From assembly GCA_021793745.1 (NCBI GenBank), contig JAJYSD010000076.1:1-6566 (forward strand): DNA of 6,566 nt, read 5' to 3'. Of this stretch, positions 1 through 5,500 are shown in pieces (the stretch's first letter is position 1; each line of letters begins with the position of its first letter). Both the position numbers and the translations under genes were made by a program. The stretch comes from Bacillota bacterium. GTDB lineage: Bacteria; Bacillota; Bacilli; Thermoactinomycetales; DSM-44946. The notes under the pieces were generated by a model, which was not told the origin of the DNA, did no database searches, and worked only from the letters and a program-made list of their open reading frames with translations.

Positions 1-42
1 GATCTGTCAACAAAAAACGGCCGAAAGCGACAAAAATCAGGG

Positions 43-99
43 GCCGTCCCCGCCTCCTTTATTTTTACATAAAAAAATTTTTAAGGAAGAAGGGACGGC
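43..99 (-). terminator. Long imperfect hairpin, possible terminator of the yfkAB-like gene
   Basis: An 8-bp perfect inverted repeat (GCCGTCCC at 43-50, GGGACGGC at 92-99) encloses a second arm pair (TCCTT 55-59, AAGGA 83-87) and an A/T-rich core in which TTTTT (62-66) can pair with AAAAA (71-75). It begins about 50 nt beyond the stop codon of the leftward radical SAM gene. Read leftward, the stem is followed after a few bases by a run of five T (complement of 32-36). The U-run is short and offset from the stem, so this is a weak rather than classical rho-independent terminator. Its A/T-rich core differs sharply from the surrounding GC-rich DNA. The rest of 1-145 shows no gene. Confidence 0.4.
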
Positions 100-145
100 T
101 GCAGGGCGGAAACACCTGTTCGGGATGATCGTTGCCGGGCGAGGA

Positions 146-1279
146 TCACAGGGAGATGCGGGCCTTCCTCCGTTGAAAATCGACCCCGGGATAATAGGTG
201 TTGGCCACCAGGAGATTGGGTCCCGTGCAGCGGGCCGCCGGACAATAGCAGTGAAGCCCTTGGGCGACGGGGTGTTGGAGCCAGCGGTCAAAGGCCTCGT
301 CCAGCCGATCCCTCAAAATGTTCCCCAGGGGCGGAACGTCGCCGAAGTCCGTTACGATGATGTCTCCGGTAAAGATGTTGACATTCAGCCGATTTCGTCC
401 GTCCGGGTCGTGTCTGACGGTGACTCCCTCTTCCCGGTGCAGTTCTCGCCAAAGCGCGATATCCTCCTGCCGGCTGCTGCAGGGATAGAAGGGGAGAGTT
501 CCGAACAGGATCCAGACATTCGGCCTTCGGGCTTTCAACAATCTGCGGACGGTTTCCCGGTAATCGTCCAGGGAGATGAGCTCCATATCCCGGGCGAAGT
601 CGCTGGGATACAGGGGGTGGATTTCGTGGCGGAGACATCCCATGGACGCCACGTCCCGGTGAATGCTTTCAATATGGGGCGCCGTAAAGGGACTGAGAAA
701 GGTTTCGGCGGAGACGAAGATCCCGGCCCGGGAAAGGGCCTTCGCATTTTCTACCATCTGAGTGAACAGTTTTTCCGCGACGGCGGGCGAGGGATTTTGT
801 TTGTGATTGGCAAAGGCGATCCGATGAAAGTCCGAGGCATCCCTGTAATTGTAGGAGATGTGGAGGACGTCCACATCTTCCACCCATTCTTCATACCGGG
901 AGAGGGGAAGGGTCAGGTTGGAATTGACCTGGGTATAGATGCCCCGCTCCCGGGCGTAACGGAGCAAGGGTCTGATAATTTCCTTCACCGTTTTGGGATT
1001 GAAGACGGGTTCTCCTCCGGTAATGCTGAGGGTCTGGAGGGTATCCACCTCCTCCAGGCGGCGGATCAGCTGTTCGACGGGAATCGGATTTCCTTCCACC
1101 TCCGCCAGCATCTCTCCGACAGCACAATGTTCACAGCGGAGATTGCACAGCTGCGTAACGGTAAATTCCACACTGGTCAGTTCATAGCGCCCCTTGACAT
1201 GGCGGGTGTACCAGGGGTCCCAGGGGTCCCACTCAGGGGTTAAAGGTTGCTTATGGCTGACGTGTTCCACAGGTTCCAT
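146..1279 (-). CDS. yfkAB: Radical SAM/CxCxxxxC motif protein, YfkAB family
   Basis: A 377-residue protein. The radical SAM cysteine motif CNLRCEHC (C45, C49, C52) should hold the 4Fe-4S cluster that cleaves S-adenosylmethionine, and TGGEP (87-91) is the usual second SAM-contact motif. The C-terminus carries C344-x-C346-x4-C351 (HCYCPAARC), the CxCxxxxC signature that defines the YfkAB group and probably binds an auxiliary Fe-S cluster. From memory it matches Bacillus YfkAB along its length (RCEHCAVG, QVNSNLTL, HEIHPLYPSDFA, ILFGTLPFYPCS, VTDFGDVPPLGN). The substrate is not established for this family. The frame stays open to an ATG at 1417, but the ATG at 1279 is preceded 6 nt upstream by a strong AGGAGGT, and the extra 46 residues are low-complexity and unlike the family, so 1279 is chosen. 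It is divergent from noc. The N-terminus contains a short tandem DPWDPW from a 9-bp repeat (about 1210-1230). Confidence 0.9.
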   Translation of the reverse strand: MEPVEHVSHKQPLTPEWDPWDPWYTRHVKGRYELTSVEFTVTQLCNLRCEHCAVGEMLAEVEGNPIPVEQLIRRLEEVDTLQTLSITGGEPVFNPKTVKEIIRPLLRYARERGIYTQVNSNLTLPLSRYEEWVEDVDVLHISYNYRDASDFHRIAFANHKQNPSPAVAEKLFTQMVENAKALSRAGIFVSAETFLSPFTAPHIESIHRDVASMGCLRHEIHPLYPSDFARDMELISLDDYRETVRRLLKARRPNVWILFGTLPFYPCSSRQEDIALWRELHREEGVTVRHDPDGRNRLNVNIFTGDIIVTDFGDVPPLGNILRDRLDEAFDRWLQHPVAQGLHCYCPAARCTGPNLLVANTYYPGVDFQRRKARISL

Positions 1280-1285
1280 CGTTCT

Positions 1286-1292
1286 ACCTCCT
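1286..1292 (-). promoter_or_regulatory. Ribosome binding site of the yfkAB-like gene
   Basis: On the minus strand AGGAGGT lies 6 nt before the ATG at 1279. It is a near-complete match to the Shine-Dalgarno consensus and decides the start against the in-frame upstream ATG at 1417. Confidence 0.8.
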
Positions 1293-1338
1293 GATCGGGA
1301 TTGGAGACTTGCGATCAAATCAAACCCGTTTCCATGGT

Positions 1339-1368
1339 AACATATCCGCCGCGTGTTACGGCTTTCAA
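1339..1368 (-). promoter_or_regulatory. Putative sigma-A promoter of the yfkAB-like gene
   Basis: On the minus strand, TTGAAA (1363-1368; 5 of 6 with TTGACA) and TATGTT (1339-1344; 4 of 6 with TATAAT) are separated by 18 bp. The predicted start of transcription is about 50 nt ahead of the ATG at 1279. A 6-bp dyad (GTAACA 1337-1342, TGTTAC 1354-1359) covers the -10 box and spacer and could be an operator. This is inferred from sequence only. Confidence 0.45.
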
Positions 1369-1520
1369 CCGGGGCTTCCGGCCCGGAAGAGGGAGGAGGC
1401 GAGGCGACTTCTCCCATCGGGCGGATATGCTTCGATAAACCCCGGGGCTCGTGTTGTCACCGATTTTTCGATATCGCGGGGAAAAGCGGGATCCGGGGCA
1501 CCTTTCCCGTCTTCTCCGAA

Positions 1521-1536
1521 TGTTTCACGTGAAACA
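1521..1536. promoter_or_regulatory. parS: parS site (Spo0J/ParB loading site), perfect 16-bp palindrome
   Basis: TGTTTCACGTGAAACA is a fully symmetric match to the conserved bacterial parS consensus (TGTTNCACGTGAAACA). It lies upstream of noc and within 2.4 kb of the parB gene in the same window. Established knowledge of ParABS: Spo0J binds here, loads as a CTP-dependent clamp and spreads, nucleating the segregation complex and recruiting SMC condensin. It sits about 40 bp upstream of the candidate noc -10 box, so ParB spreading could also influence noc or yfkAB transcription (inference). Confidence 0.95.
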
Positions 1537-1553
1537 TATCGCCCGAGTTTCTA

Positions 1554-1582
1554 TTTAAAGGGGAGGTTGCTTCCGGTACAAT
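1554..1582 (+). promoter_or_regulatory. Putative sigma-A promoter for noc
   Basis: TTTAAA (1554-1559; 4 of 6 with TTGACA) and TACAAT (1577-1582; 5 of 6 with TATAAT) are separated by 17 bp. The predicted transcription start is near 1589, about 55 nt before the noc ATG. The -35 is weak. No stronger alternative was seen between parS and noc. Confidence 0.45.
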
Positions 1583-1642
1583 GATGAATATAGAACTATA
1601 TGGCAGCGGATCGAAGTATGGAATCAGGTGGTGTACGATGCG

Positions 1643-2464
1643 ATGAGAGAACCGTTCGCACGGTTTTTCGGCCTGACGGAGAAAGAGGAACAAGAGGTGG
1701 TTCGAAAGATTTCGGTGGACTCCGTGGTTCCCAATCCCTATCAACCGCGGGCCGTCTTTGACGATGAACGGATTGAGGAACTGTGTCGCACGATCCGCAC
1801 CCACGGTATCATCCAGCCGATCGTCGTGAGGAAGCGAAAAGGGGGATACGAGCTGATCGCGGGCGAGCGGAGGCTCCGGGCCGCCAAAAAATTGGGGATG
1901 GAGCGCATCCCGGCTGTCGTCCGGGAGATGTCCGATACGGAGGCAGCTTCGGCTGCGCTGATTGAAAATCTGCAGAGGGAAGGATTGACGGCGATTGAAG
2001 AGGCGGTTGCTTACCAGAAGTTGATCCGAATTCACGGATTGACCCAGGAAAGCCTGGCCCAGCGGCTGGGTAAAGGGCAGTCGACCATTGCCAATAAGCT
2101 GCGGCTCCTCAGTCTGCCCCAGGAAATTCAACAGGCGTTGATGGAGCGGAAAATTACCGAGCGACATGCCCGGGCTTTTCTCGCCCTGCAAAACCCTGAG
2201 GAACAGATTCGGCTGCTTGAGAAAGTCCTGGAGAAGGGATACACCGTGCAGCAGACGGAGGAAAGGGTGCGCAGGCTGCTGGAGGACAAGCCCGCCCAGC
2301 CGAGGAAGCGCCGCAAAGCCGTTTCCCGCGATGTCCGGATTGCCCTCAACACGATCCGCAAATCCGTGAACATGGTGCAAAAGTCCGGTCTAGACGTGGT
2401 CACCGATGAGAAGGACCGAGGAACTTATTACGAAGTTGTCATCCGGATTCCGAAACCGGAGTAG
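1643..2464 (+). CDS. noc: Nucleoid occlusion protein Noc (ParB-family CTPase)
   Basis: A 273-residue ParB-family protein that binds chromosomal NBS sites and the membrane and stops FtsZ assembly over the nucleoid. Visible parts: N-terminal [11 protein letters not shown], the membrane-targeting amphipathic segment typical of Noc; a CTP-binding ParB/Srx-type domain with PNPYQPR (30-36) and GERRLR (74-79); IENLQRE (107-113); a helix-turn-helix at about 132-158 ([20 protein letters not shown]); and a basic C-terminal dimerisation region. Q146, K152 and R174 occupy positions where Noc differs from ParB and which set NBS rather than parS specificity; S157 replaces the usual lysine. Upstream in-frame GTGs at 1628 and 1631 are possible starts, but the ATG at 1643 gives the family N-terminus and has AGGTGG 11 nt upstream, so it is preferred. 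The gene is normally preceded by rsmG; here the divergent yfkAB-like gene takes that place. Confidence 0.93.
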   Translation: MREPFARFFGLTEKEEQEVVRKISVDSVVPNPYQPRAVFDDERIEELCRTIRTHGIIQPIVVRKRKGGYELIAGERRLRAAKKLGMERIPAVVREMSDTEAASAALIENLQREGLTAIEEAVAYQKLIRIHGLTQESLAQRLGKGQSTIANKLRLLSLPQEIQQALMERKITERHARAFLALQNPEEQIRLLEKVLEKGYTVQQTEERVRRLLEDKPAQPRKRRKAVSRDVRIALNTIRKSVNMVQKSGLDVVTDEKDRGTYYEVVIRIPKPE

Positions 2465-2551
2465 GCCGTGATCCCGACCGGCGATGGACGAGCCGCAGAG
2501 CCTTTCCCGCGATGGAGTCGCGCAATATCCAACCCATCGGGACGGCTTGAG

Positions 2552-2592
2552 CGGGAGGGTCCGGGGAAGGCATCTCCAGCCGGACCCTTCCG
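2552..2592 (+). repeat. Strong inverted repeat in the soj leader
   Basis: CGGGAGGGTCCGG (2552-2564) pairs with CCGGACCCTTCCG (2580-2592) over 13 positions, 12 Watson-Crick and one G-U, around a 15-nt loop. The stem ends about 20 nt before the soj Shine-Dalgarno sequence. The sequence after it (GTGACTTTAACA) lacks a terminator-type T-run. It may be an attenuation, processing or stability element (inference). Confidence 0.55.
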
Positions 2593-2613
2593 GTGACTTT
2601 AACAGGTGAAGAA

Positions 2614-2620
2614 GAGGTGA
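2614..2620 (+). promoter_or_regulatory. Ribosome binding site of soj
   Basis: GAGGTGA matches the 16S-complementary sequence exactly over 7 nt and lies 5 nt before the GTG at 2626. It selects this start over in-frame GTGs at 2593 and 2617. Confidence 0.75.
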
Positions 2621-2625
2621 CAAGA

Positions 2626-3387
2626 GTGGGAAAAGTGATCGCGATCGCCAACCAGAAAGGCGGAGTCGGAAAAACGACCACATCGATCAACCTCGCAGCG
2701 GGGCTGGCCATGGAGGGGAAAAAGGTGCTGGTGGTGGACAGCGATCCCCAGGGGAATACCACCAGCGGCCTGGGTATCAATAAAGCGGATGTGAAGCAGT
2801 GCATTTATGATGTGATGATCAACGAAGTGCCCATCACCGATGTGATTGTGCGGACGGATATTGAGAACTTGGACCTGGTACCCGCCACCATCCAGCTGGC
2901 CGGTGCGGAGATTGAGCTGGTACAGGTCATTTCCCGGGAACATCGGCTGAAGCGTTCGCTGCACCCGGTTCAGGATCGTTACGATTATCTGCTGATCGAT
3001 TGCCCCCCCTCTCTGGGGGTGTTGACCGTCAATTCGCTGACTGCTGCCGATTCCGTGCTGATCCCCATCCAGTGCGAGTTTTACGCCCTGGAGGGGTTGG
3101 GGCAGTTGCTCAACACGATCCGCATTGTCCAAAAGCATCTGAACAAGCGGCTGGAGATCGAGGGCGTTCTGTTGACGATGTTTGATGCCCGCACCAACCT
3201 CTCCGTCCAGGTGATGGAAGAGGTGAAAAAGTACTTCCAACACAAGGTGTACAAGACGGTGATTCCTCGCAATGTCCGGCTGAGTGAGGCACCCAGTCAT
3301 GGCATGCCGATTGTCCTTTACGATCCCCGCTCCCGCGGAGCGGCCTGTTACATCGACTTGGCGAAGGAAGTGATTCAAAATGGCTAG
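2626..3387 (+). CDS. soj: Chromosome-partitioning ATPase Soj/ParA
   Basis: A 253-residue ParA/MinD-type ATPase, the same length as Bacillus subtilis Soj. ATP-bound dimers bind DNA non-specifically; Spo0J stimulates hydrolysis, and the monomer acts on DnaA to modulate initiation. Visible motifs: deviant Walker A KGGVGKTT (11-18) with signature K11 and catalytic K16; Walker A' VVDSDPQGN with D40; Walker B YLLIDCPPS (121-129) with D125; and FDART with R189, equivalent to the Soj DNA-binding arginine. C-terminal IPRNVRLSEAPSHG (213-226) is highly conserved. The start is GTG at 2626, giving the family N-terminus MGKVIAIANQKGG, with a good ribosome binding site. Longer GTG starts at 2593 and 2617 add residues not expected in the family. 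The 3' end overlaps parB by 8 nt, which suggests translational coupling. A Noc-site-like sequence lies inside the gene at 2929-2942. Confidence 0.96.
   Translation: MGKVIAIANQKGGVGKTTTSINLAAGLAMEGKKVLVVDSDPQGNTTSGLGINKADVKQCIYDVMINEVPITDVIVRTDIENLDLVPATIQLAGAEIELVQVISREHRLKRSLHPVQDRYDYLLIDCPPSLGVLTVNSLTAADSVLIPIQCEFYALEGLGQLLNTIRIVQKHLNKRLEIEGVLLTMFDARTNLSVQVMEEVKKYFQHKVYKTVIPRNVRLSEAPSHGMPIVLYDPRSRGAACYIDLAKEVIQNG
2929..2942. promoter_or_regulatory. Candidate Noc-binding site (NBS-like) inside soj
   Basis: ATTTCCCGGGAACA matches the reported Noc-binding consensus ATTTCCCGGGAAAT at the first 12 of 14 positions, including the whole central TTTCCCGGGAA. It lies in the codons for V-I-S-R-E-H of Soj. 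The right half-site is imperfect, and CCCGGG is common in GC-rich DNA, so this is tentative. Confidence 0.35.
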
Positions 3388-4246
3388 CAAGCGGTTGGGG
3401 AAAGGGCTCGGAGCGCTTCTCCCGTCGGTGGAGGTCCAGGAAGATGATGTCGTCAACGAGGTGGATATTTCCGAGCTGAGGGCGAATCCCTATCAGCCCC
3501 GGAAACAGTTTGATCCCGAGGCGATGGAGGAACTGGTACAGTCGATCCAGGAACACGGGATCATTCAGCCCTTGGTCGTGCGGAAAAGCATCCACGGATA
3601 CGAGATCGTAGCGGGTGAACGGCGATTCCGGGCGGGAAAAAAGGCGGGCTTGACCCGGGTTCCAGTGGTGATCCGCGATTTTTCCGATGAGCAGATGATG
3701 GAGATCGCTCTGATTGAGAACCTGCAGCGGGAAGACCTCAATCCGATGGAAATCGCCAACGCTTATCAGAAACTGATGGATCACTTTTCGTTGACCCAGG
3801 AGGAGCTGGCCGTCCGGGTGGGGAAAAGCCGCCCCCATGTCGCCAACTTTTTGCGCCTGTTGCAGCTCCCTCCGGCGATTCAGGAGGATGTTTCACGTGG
3901 AACACTCTCGATGGGACATGCCCGGGCGCTGTTGGGGGTGAAGGAGCCGGATATTCAGATGAAACTGGCCGAGAAGGTGAAGAGGGAAGGGGCCAGTGTC
4001 CGGCAGCTAGAGGAATGGGTTGGGCAGATCAATCAAAGTGCGACCAAAAGGAAAAAGCCGAAGAAAGCGGAGAAGGTGGAGCCGCAGATTAAACGGTATG
4101 AGGAGATGCTCCAAGAAACCTTGAACACCCCGGTGCGGATCCGGCACGGGAAGCGGAAGGGGAAAATCGAGATCGAATACTTTTCCCAGGATGAGCTGGA
4201 ACGCCTGATGGAGCTGCTCCAGCGGGATCGGCTGTTTGCGGATTGA
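3380..4246 (+). CDS. spo0J: Chromosome-partitioning protein Spo0J/ParB (parS-binding CTPase)
   Basis: A 288-residue ParB. It loads at parS, closes as a CTP-dependent clamp, spreads, and recruits SMC; its N-terminus stimulates Soj. Visible parts: basic N-terminal segment [14 protein letters not shown] (the Soj-activating peptide); [11 protein letters not shown] (35-45); CTP-binding GERRFR (79-84); IENLQREDL (112-120); helix-turn-helix around 138-162 with [14 protein letters not shown], where R151 is the ParB-type specificity residue (Noc has Q); [11 protein letters not shown] (176-186); a Lys-rich linker (223-233); and a C-terminal dimerisation domain with [10 protein letters not shown] (260-269). 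ATG 3380 lies inside the last codons of soj and is preceded by AAGGAAGTGA at 3364-3373. The gene carries its own parS at 3889-3904. Ends with TGA 4244-4246. Confidence 0.97.
   Translation: MASKRLGKGLGALLPSVEVQEDDVVNEVDISELRANPYQPRKQFDPEAMEELVQSIQEHGIIQPLVVRKSIHGYEIVAGERRFRAGKKAGLTRVPVVIRDFSDEQMMEIALIENLQREDLNPMEIANAYQKLMDHFSLTQEELAVRVGKSRPHVANFLRLLQLPPAIQEDVSRGTLSMGHARALLGVKEPDIQMKLAEKVKREGASVRQLEEWVGQINQSATKRKKPKKAEKVEPQIKRYEEMLQETLNTPVRIRHGKRKGKIEIEYFSQDELERLMELLQRDRLFAD
3889..3904. promoter_or_regulatory. parS: parS site inside spo0J/parB
   Basis: TGTTTCACGTGGAACA agrees with the parS consensus, with a single asymmetry (T-C-A-C-G-T-G-G) relative to a perfect palindrome. It encodes residues V171-S-R-G-T175 just before the [10 protein letters not shown] motif. 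A parS site within the spo0J coding sequence is also known in Bacillus, so its place is conserved as well as its sequence. It lies 2,368 bp from the other site in the window. Confidence 0.93.
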
Positions 4247-4327
4247 CGCTCCGGAGCAGGAATGCGCGTTCGGAGGCTTCGCATGTACAGGAATGATCGA
4301 GAAAAGGTTGCAAAGTGGTGAGCCGAG

Positions 4328-5470
4328 ATGATCTACTTGGATAATGCAGCTTCGACGTGGCCCAAACCGGAGGGCGTCATCCGAGCGGTGACGGAGTGTC
4401 TGGAGGAGGCCGGGGCCAATCCGGGACGATCCGGCCATCGGATGGCCGCTCGAGCATCCCGCATTCTGGGGGATGCCCGCAGGGAATTGGCATCCCTGTT
4501 CGGCATCCGGGATCCCAACAACATTTTGTTTTTCGCCAATGCCACCCAGGCGATCAATCAGGCCCTCAAGGGCTTTTTGCAGCCGGGAGATCATGTGGTG
4601 ACCACCGGATGGGAGCACAATGCGGTGGCCCGTCCCCTCGAGGCGATGAGGCGGGAAGGAAGAATCGGTGTAACCGTGATTCCCGCCTCGCCCGGCGGTG
4701 CGGTGGATCCGGCGGAGGTGGAACGGGCGATCCAGCGGGAAACCCGGCTTATCGTGGCGACCCATGGATCCAATGTCACCGGAGCCGTGATGCCGGTGGA
4801 GGAGATCGGAGCCCTTGCTCGGAAGAGAGGGGTCCGTTTTCTGGTGGATGCCGCCCAGACCGCCGGAAATCTGCCCATTGATGTCGAGACGATGGGGATC
4901 GACATGCTGGCGTTTCCCGGACACAAAGGATTGTACGGCCCCCAGGGGACGGGGGGGTTGTACGTGAACCCGGAAGTGTCGCTGAGCCCCCTGATCCAGG
5001 GAGGGACGGGAAGCCGTTCGGAGCAACTGGAACATCCCAGGGGGAGGCCGGAGGGGTTTGAAAGCGGAACTCCCAACACCCCGGGAATCGCCGGGCTCGC
5101 GGCGGGCGTCCGCTTTGTCCGGGAAACCGGGATCCAGAAGATTCATCGGAAGGAAATGCACATGGCGGAAACCCTCCGCTCCGCCTTGTCCGAGATGGAG
5201 GGGATTGCGGTATATACGCCCCAGGGATCCCGGTTGCCGGTGGTGGCCTTCAATCTGGAAGGGTTGGACAGCCTGGAAGTGGCGGCCATTTTGGATACCC
5301 ACTACGATATCGCCGTGCGCGCCGGCTTTCACTGTGCCGCACTGGCCCACAGAAGCCTTGGCACGGAATCGACAGGAGCCGTTCGGGCCAGCTTCGGATA
5401 CTTTAATAGGGAAGCGGATGTGGATGCGCTGCTTGCGGCCCTCCAGGAAATTCGGAAATTCTTCCATTGA
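4328..5470 (+). CDS. PLP-dependent class V aminotransferase, cysteine desulfurase family protein
   Basis: A 380-residue fold-type I PLP enzyme of the NifS/CsdA-like class V group, closest in layout to the EF2568-type 'cysteine desulfurase family protein' (TIGR01977). Visible features: N-terminal YLDNAAST (3-10); phosphate-binding NATQAINQ (71-78); H97 in EHNAV, expected to stack on PLP; LVDAAQTAG with D174 and Q177; PLP Schiff-base lysine K200 in FPGHKGLYGP; the candidate catalytic cysteine C336 in RAGFHCAALAH; and R353 in GAVRASFGYFN for substrate carboxylate. All key residues are present, so sulfur transfer from cysteine is plausible; the acceptor is unknown and no scaffold gene (iscU/sufU) is adjacent. 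ATG 4328 has AAGTGGTGA 6 nt upstream. It follows spo0J by 81 bp with no visible terminator, so it may be co-transcribed; the gap has only a GCTCCGGAGC palindrome (4248-4257) and a weak ATGCG/CGCAT pair. Confidence 0.88.
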   Translation: MIYLDNAASTWPKPEGVIRAVTECLEEAGANPGRSGHRMAARASRILGDARRELASLFGIRDPNNILFFANATQAINQALKGFLQPGDHVVTTGWEHNAVARPLEAMRREGRIGVTVIPASPGGAVDPAEVERAIQRETRLIVATHGSNVTGAVMPVEEIGALARKRGVRFLVDAAQTAGNLPIDVETMGIDMLAFPGHKGLYGPQGTGGLYVNPEVSLSPLIQGGTGSRSEQLEHPRGRPEGFESGTPNTPGIAGLAAGVRFVRETGIQKIHRKEMHMAETLRSALSEMEGIAVYTPQGSRLPVVAFNLEGLDSLEVAAILDTHYDIAVRAGFHCAALAHRSLGTESTGAVRASFGYFNREADVDALLAALQEIRKFFH

Positions 5471-5500
5471 TCGGGGACATAATGGGAGGTAGAACAAGAA

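Larger units (their letters stand above)
1280..1642. other. Divergent intergenic region between yfkAB-like gene and noc
   Basis: This 363-bp gap between two divergent starts holds, in order: the leader, promoter and dyad of the leftward gene (1286-1368); about 150 bp of GC-rich sequence (1369-1520) in which I see no gene, only weak imperfect hairpins; a perfect parS palindrome (1521-1536); a candidate rightward promoter (1554-1582); and an A/T-rich dyad (1588-1601) near the predicted noc transcription start. A 21-codon reading frame (1581-1646) overlaps the noc start and is discussed as a finding. Confidence 0.7.
2465..2625 (+). other. Structured spacer between noc and soj
   Basis: The 161-bp gap shows no convincing promoter. 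It holds three dyads: GCCG/TCCCGA (2465-2477) pairing with TCGGGACGGC (2537-2546) across a 3-nt bulge; CGCGA (2508-2512) with TCGCG (2518-2522); and a strong 13-bp stem at 2552-2592 just before the soj ribosome binding site. No T-run follows any of them, so I do not call a terminator; soj-parB may be transcribed from the noc promoter. Confidence 0.5.

Noticed and set aside
125..1243. A 372-codon open frame on the plus strand opposite the radical SAM gene
   Set aside because: Antisense shadow of a GC-rich gene: no SD, no recognisable domain, and the opposite strand carries clear family motifs.
1280..1417. N-terminal extension of the YfkAB-like protein to the ATG at 1417
   Set aside because: Low-complexity residues unlike the family, overlaps the promoter, and a much better SD precedes the ATG at 1279.
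1477..1509. Imperfect hairpin CGGGGAAAAG / CCTTTCCCG upstream of parS
   Set aside because: Two bulges and no associated transcript end; not distinguishable from chance.
1457..2380. A 307-codon minus-strand frame across noc and the parS region
   Set aside because: Reads the parS palindrome as FHVKH and the noc antisense; no SD and no plausible protein features.
2593..2625. Earlier GTG start of soj at 2593
   Set aside because: It would use the hairpin arm as leader and add 11 residues; GTG 2626 has the right SD spacing and yields the conserved N-terminus and family length.
4248..4257. Palindrome GCTCCGGAGC after the parB stop
   Set aside because: No loop and no T-run, so neither a terminator nor a convincing operator.
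4007..5497. A 496-codon open frame on the minus strand opposite parB and the aminotransferase
   Set aside because: It spans two genes and their gap, is rich in H/R/P/G as expected of antisense in GC-rich DNA, and shows no family motifs or ribosome binding site.
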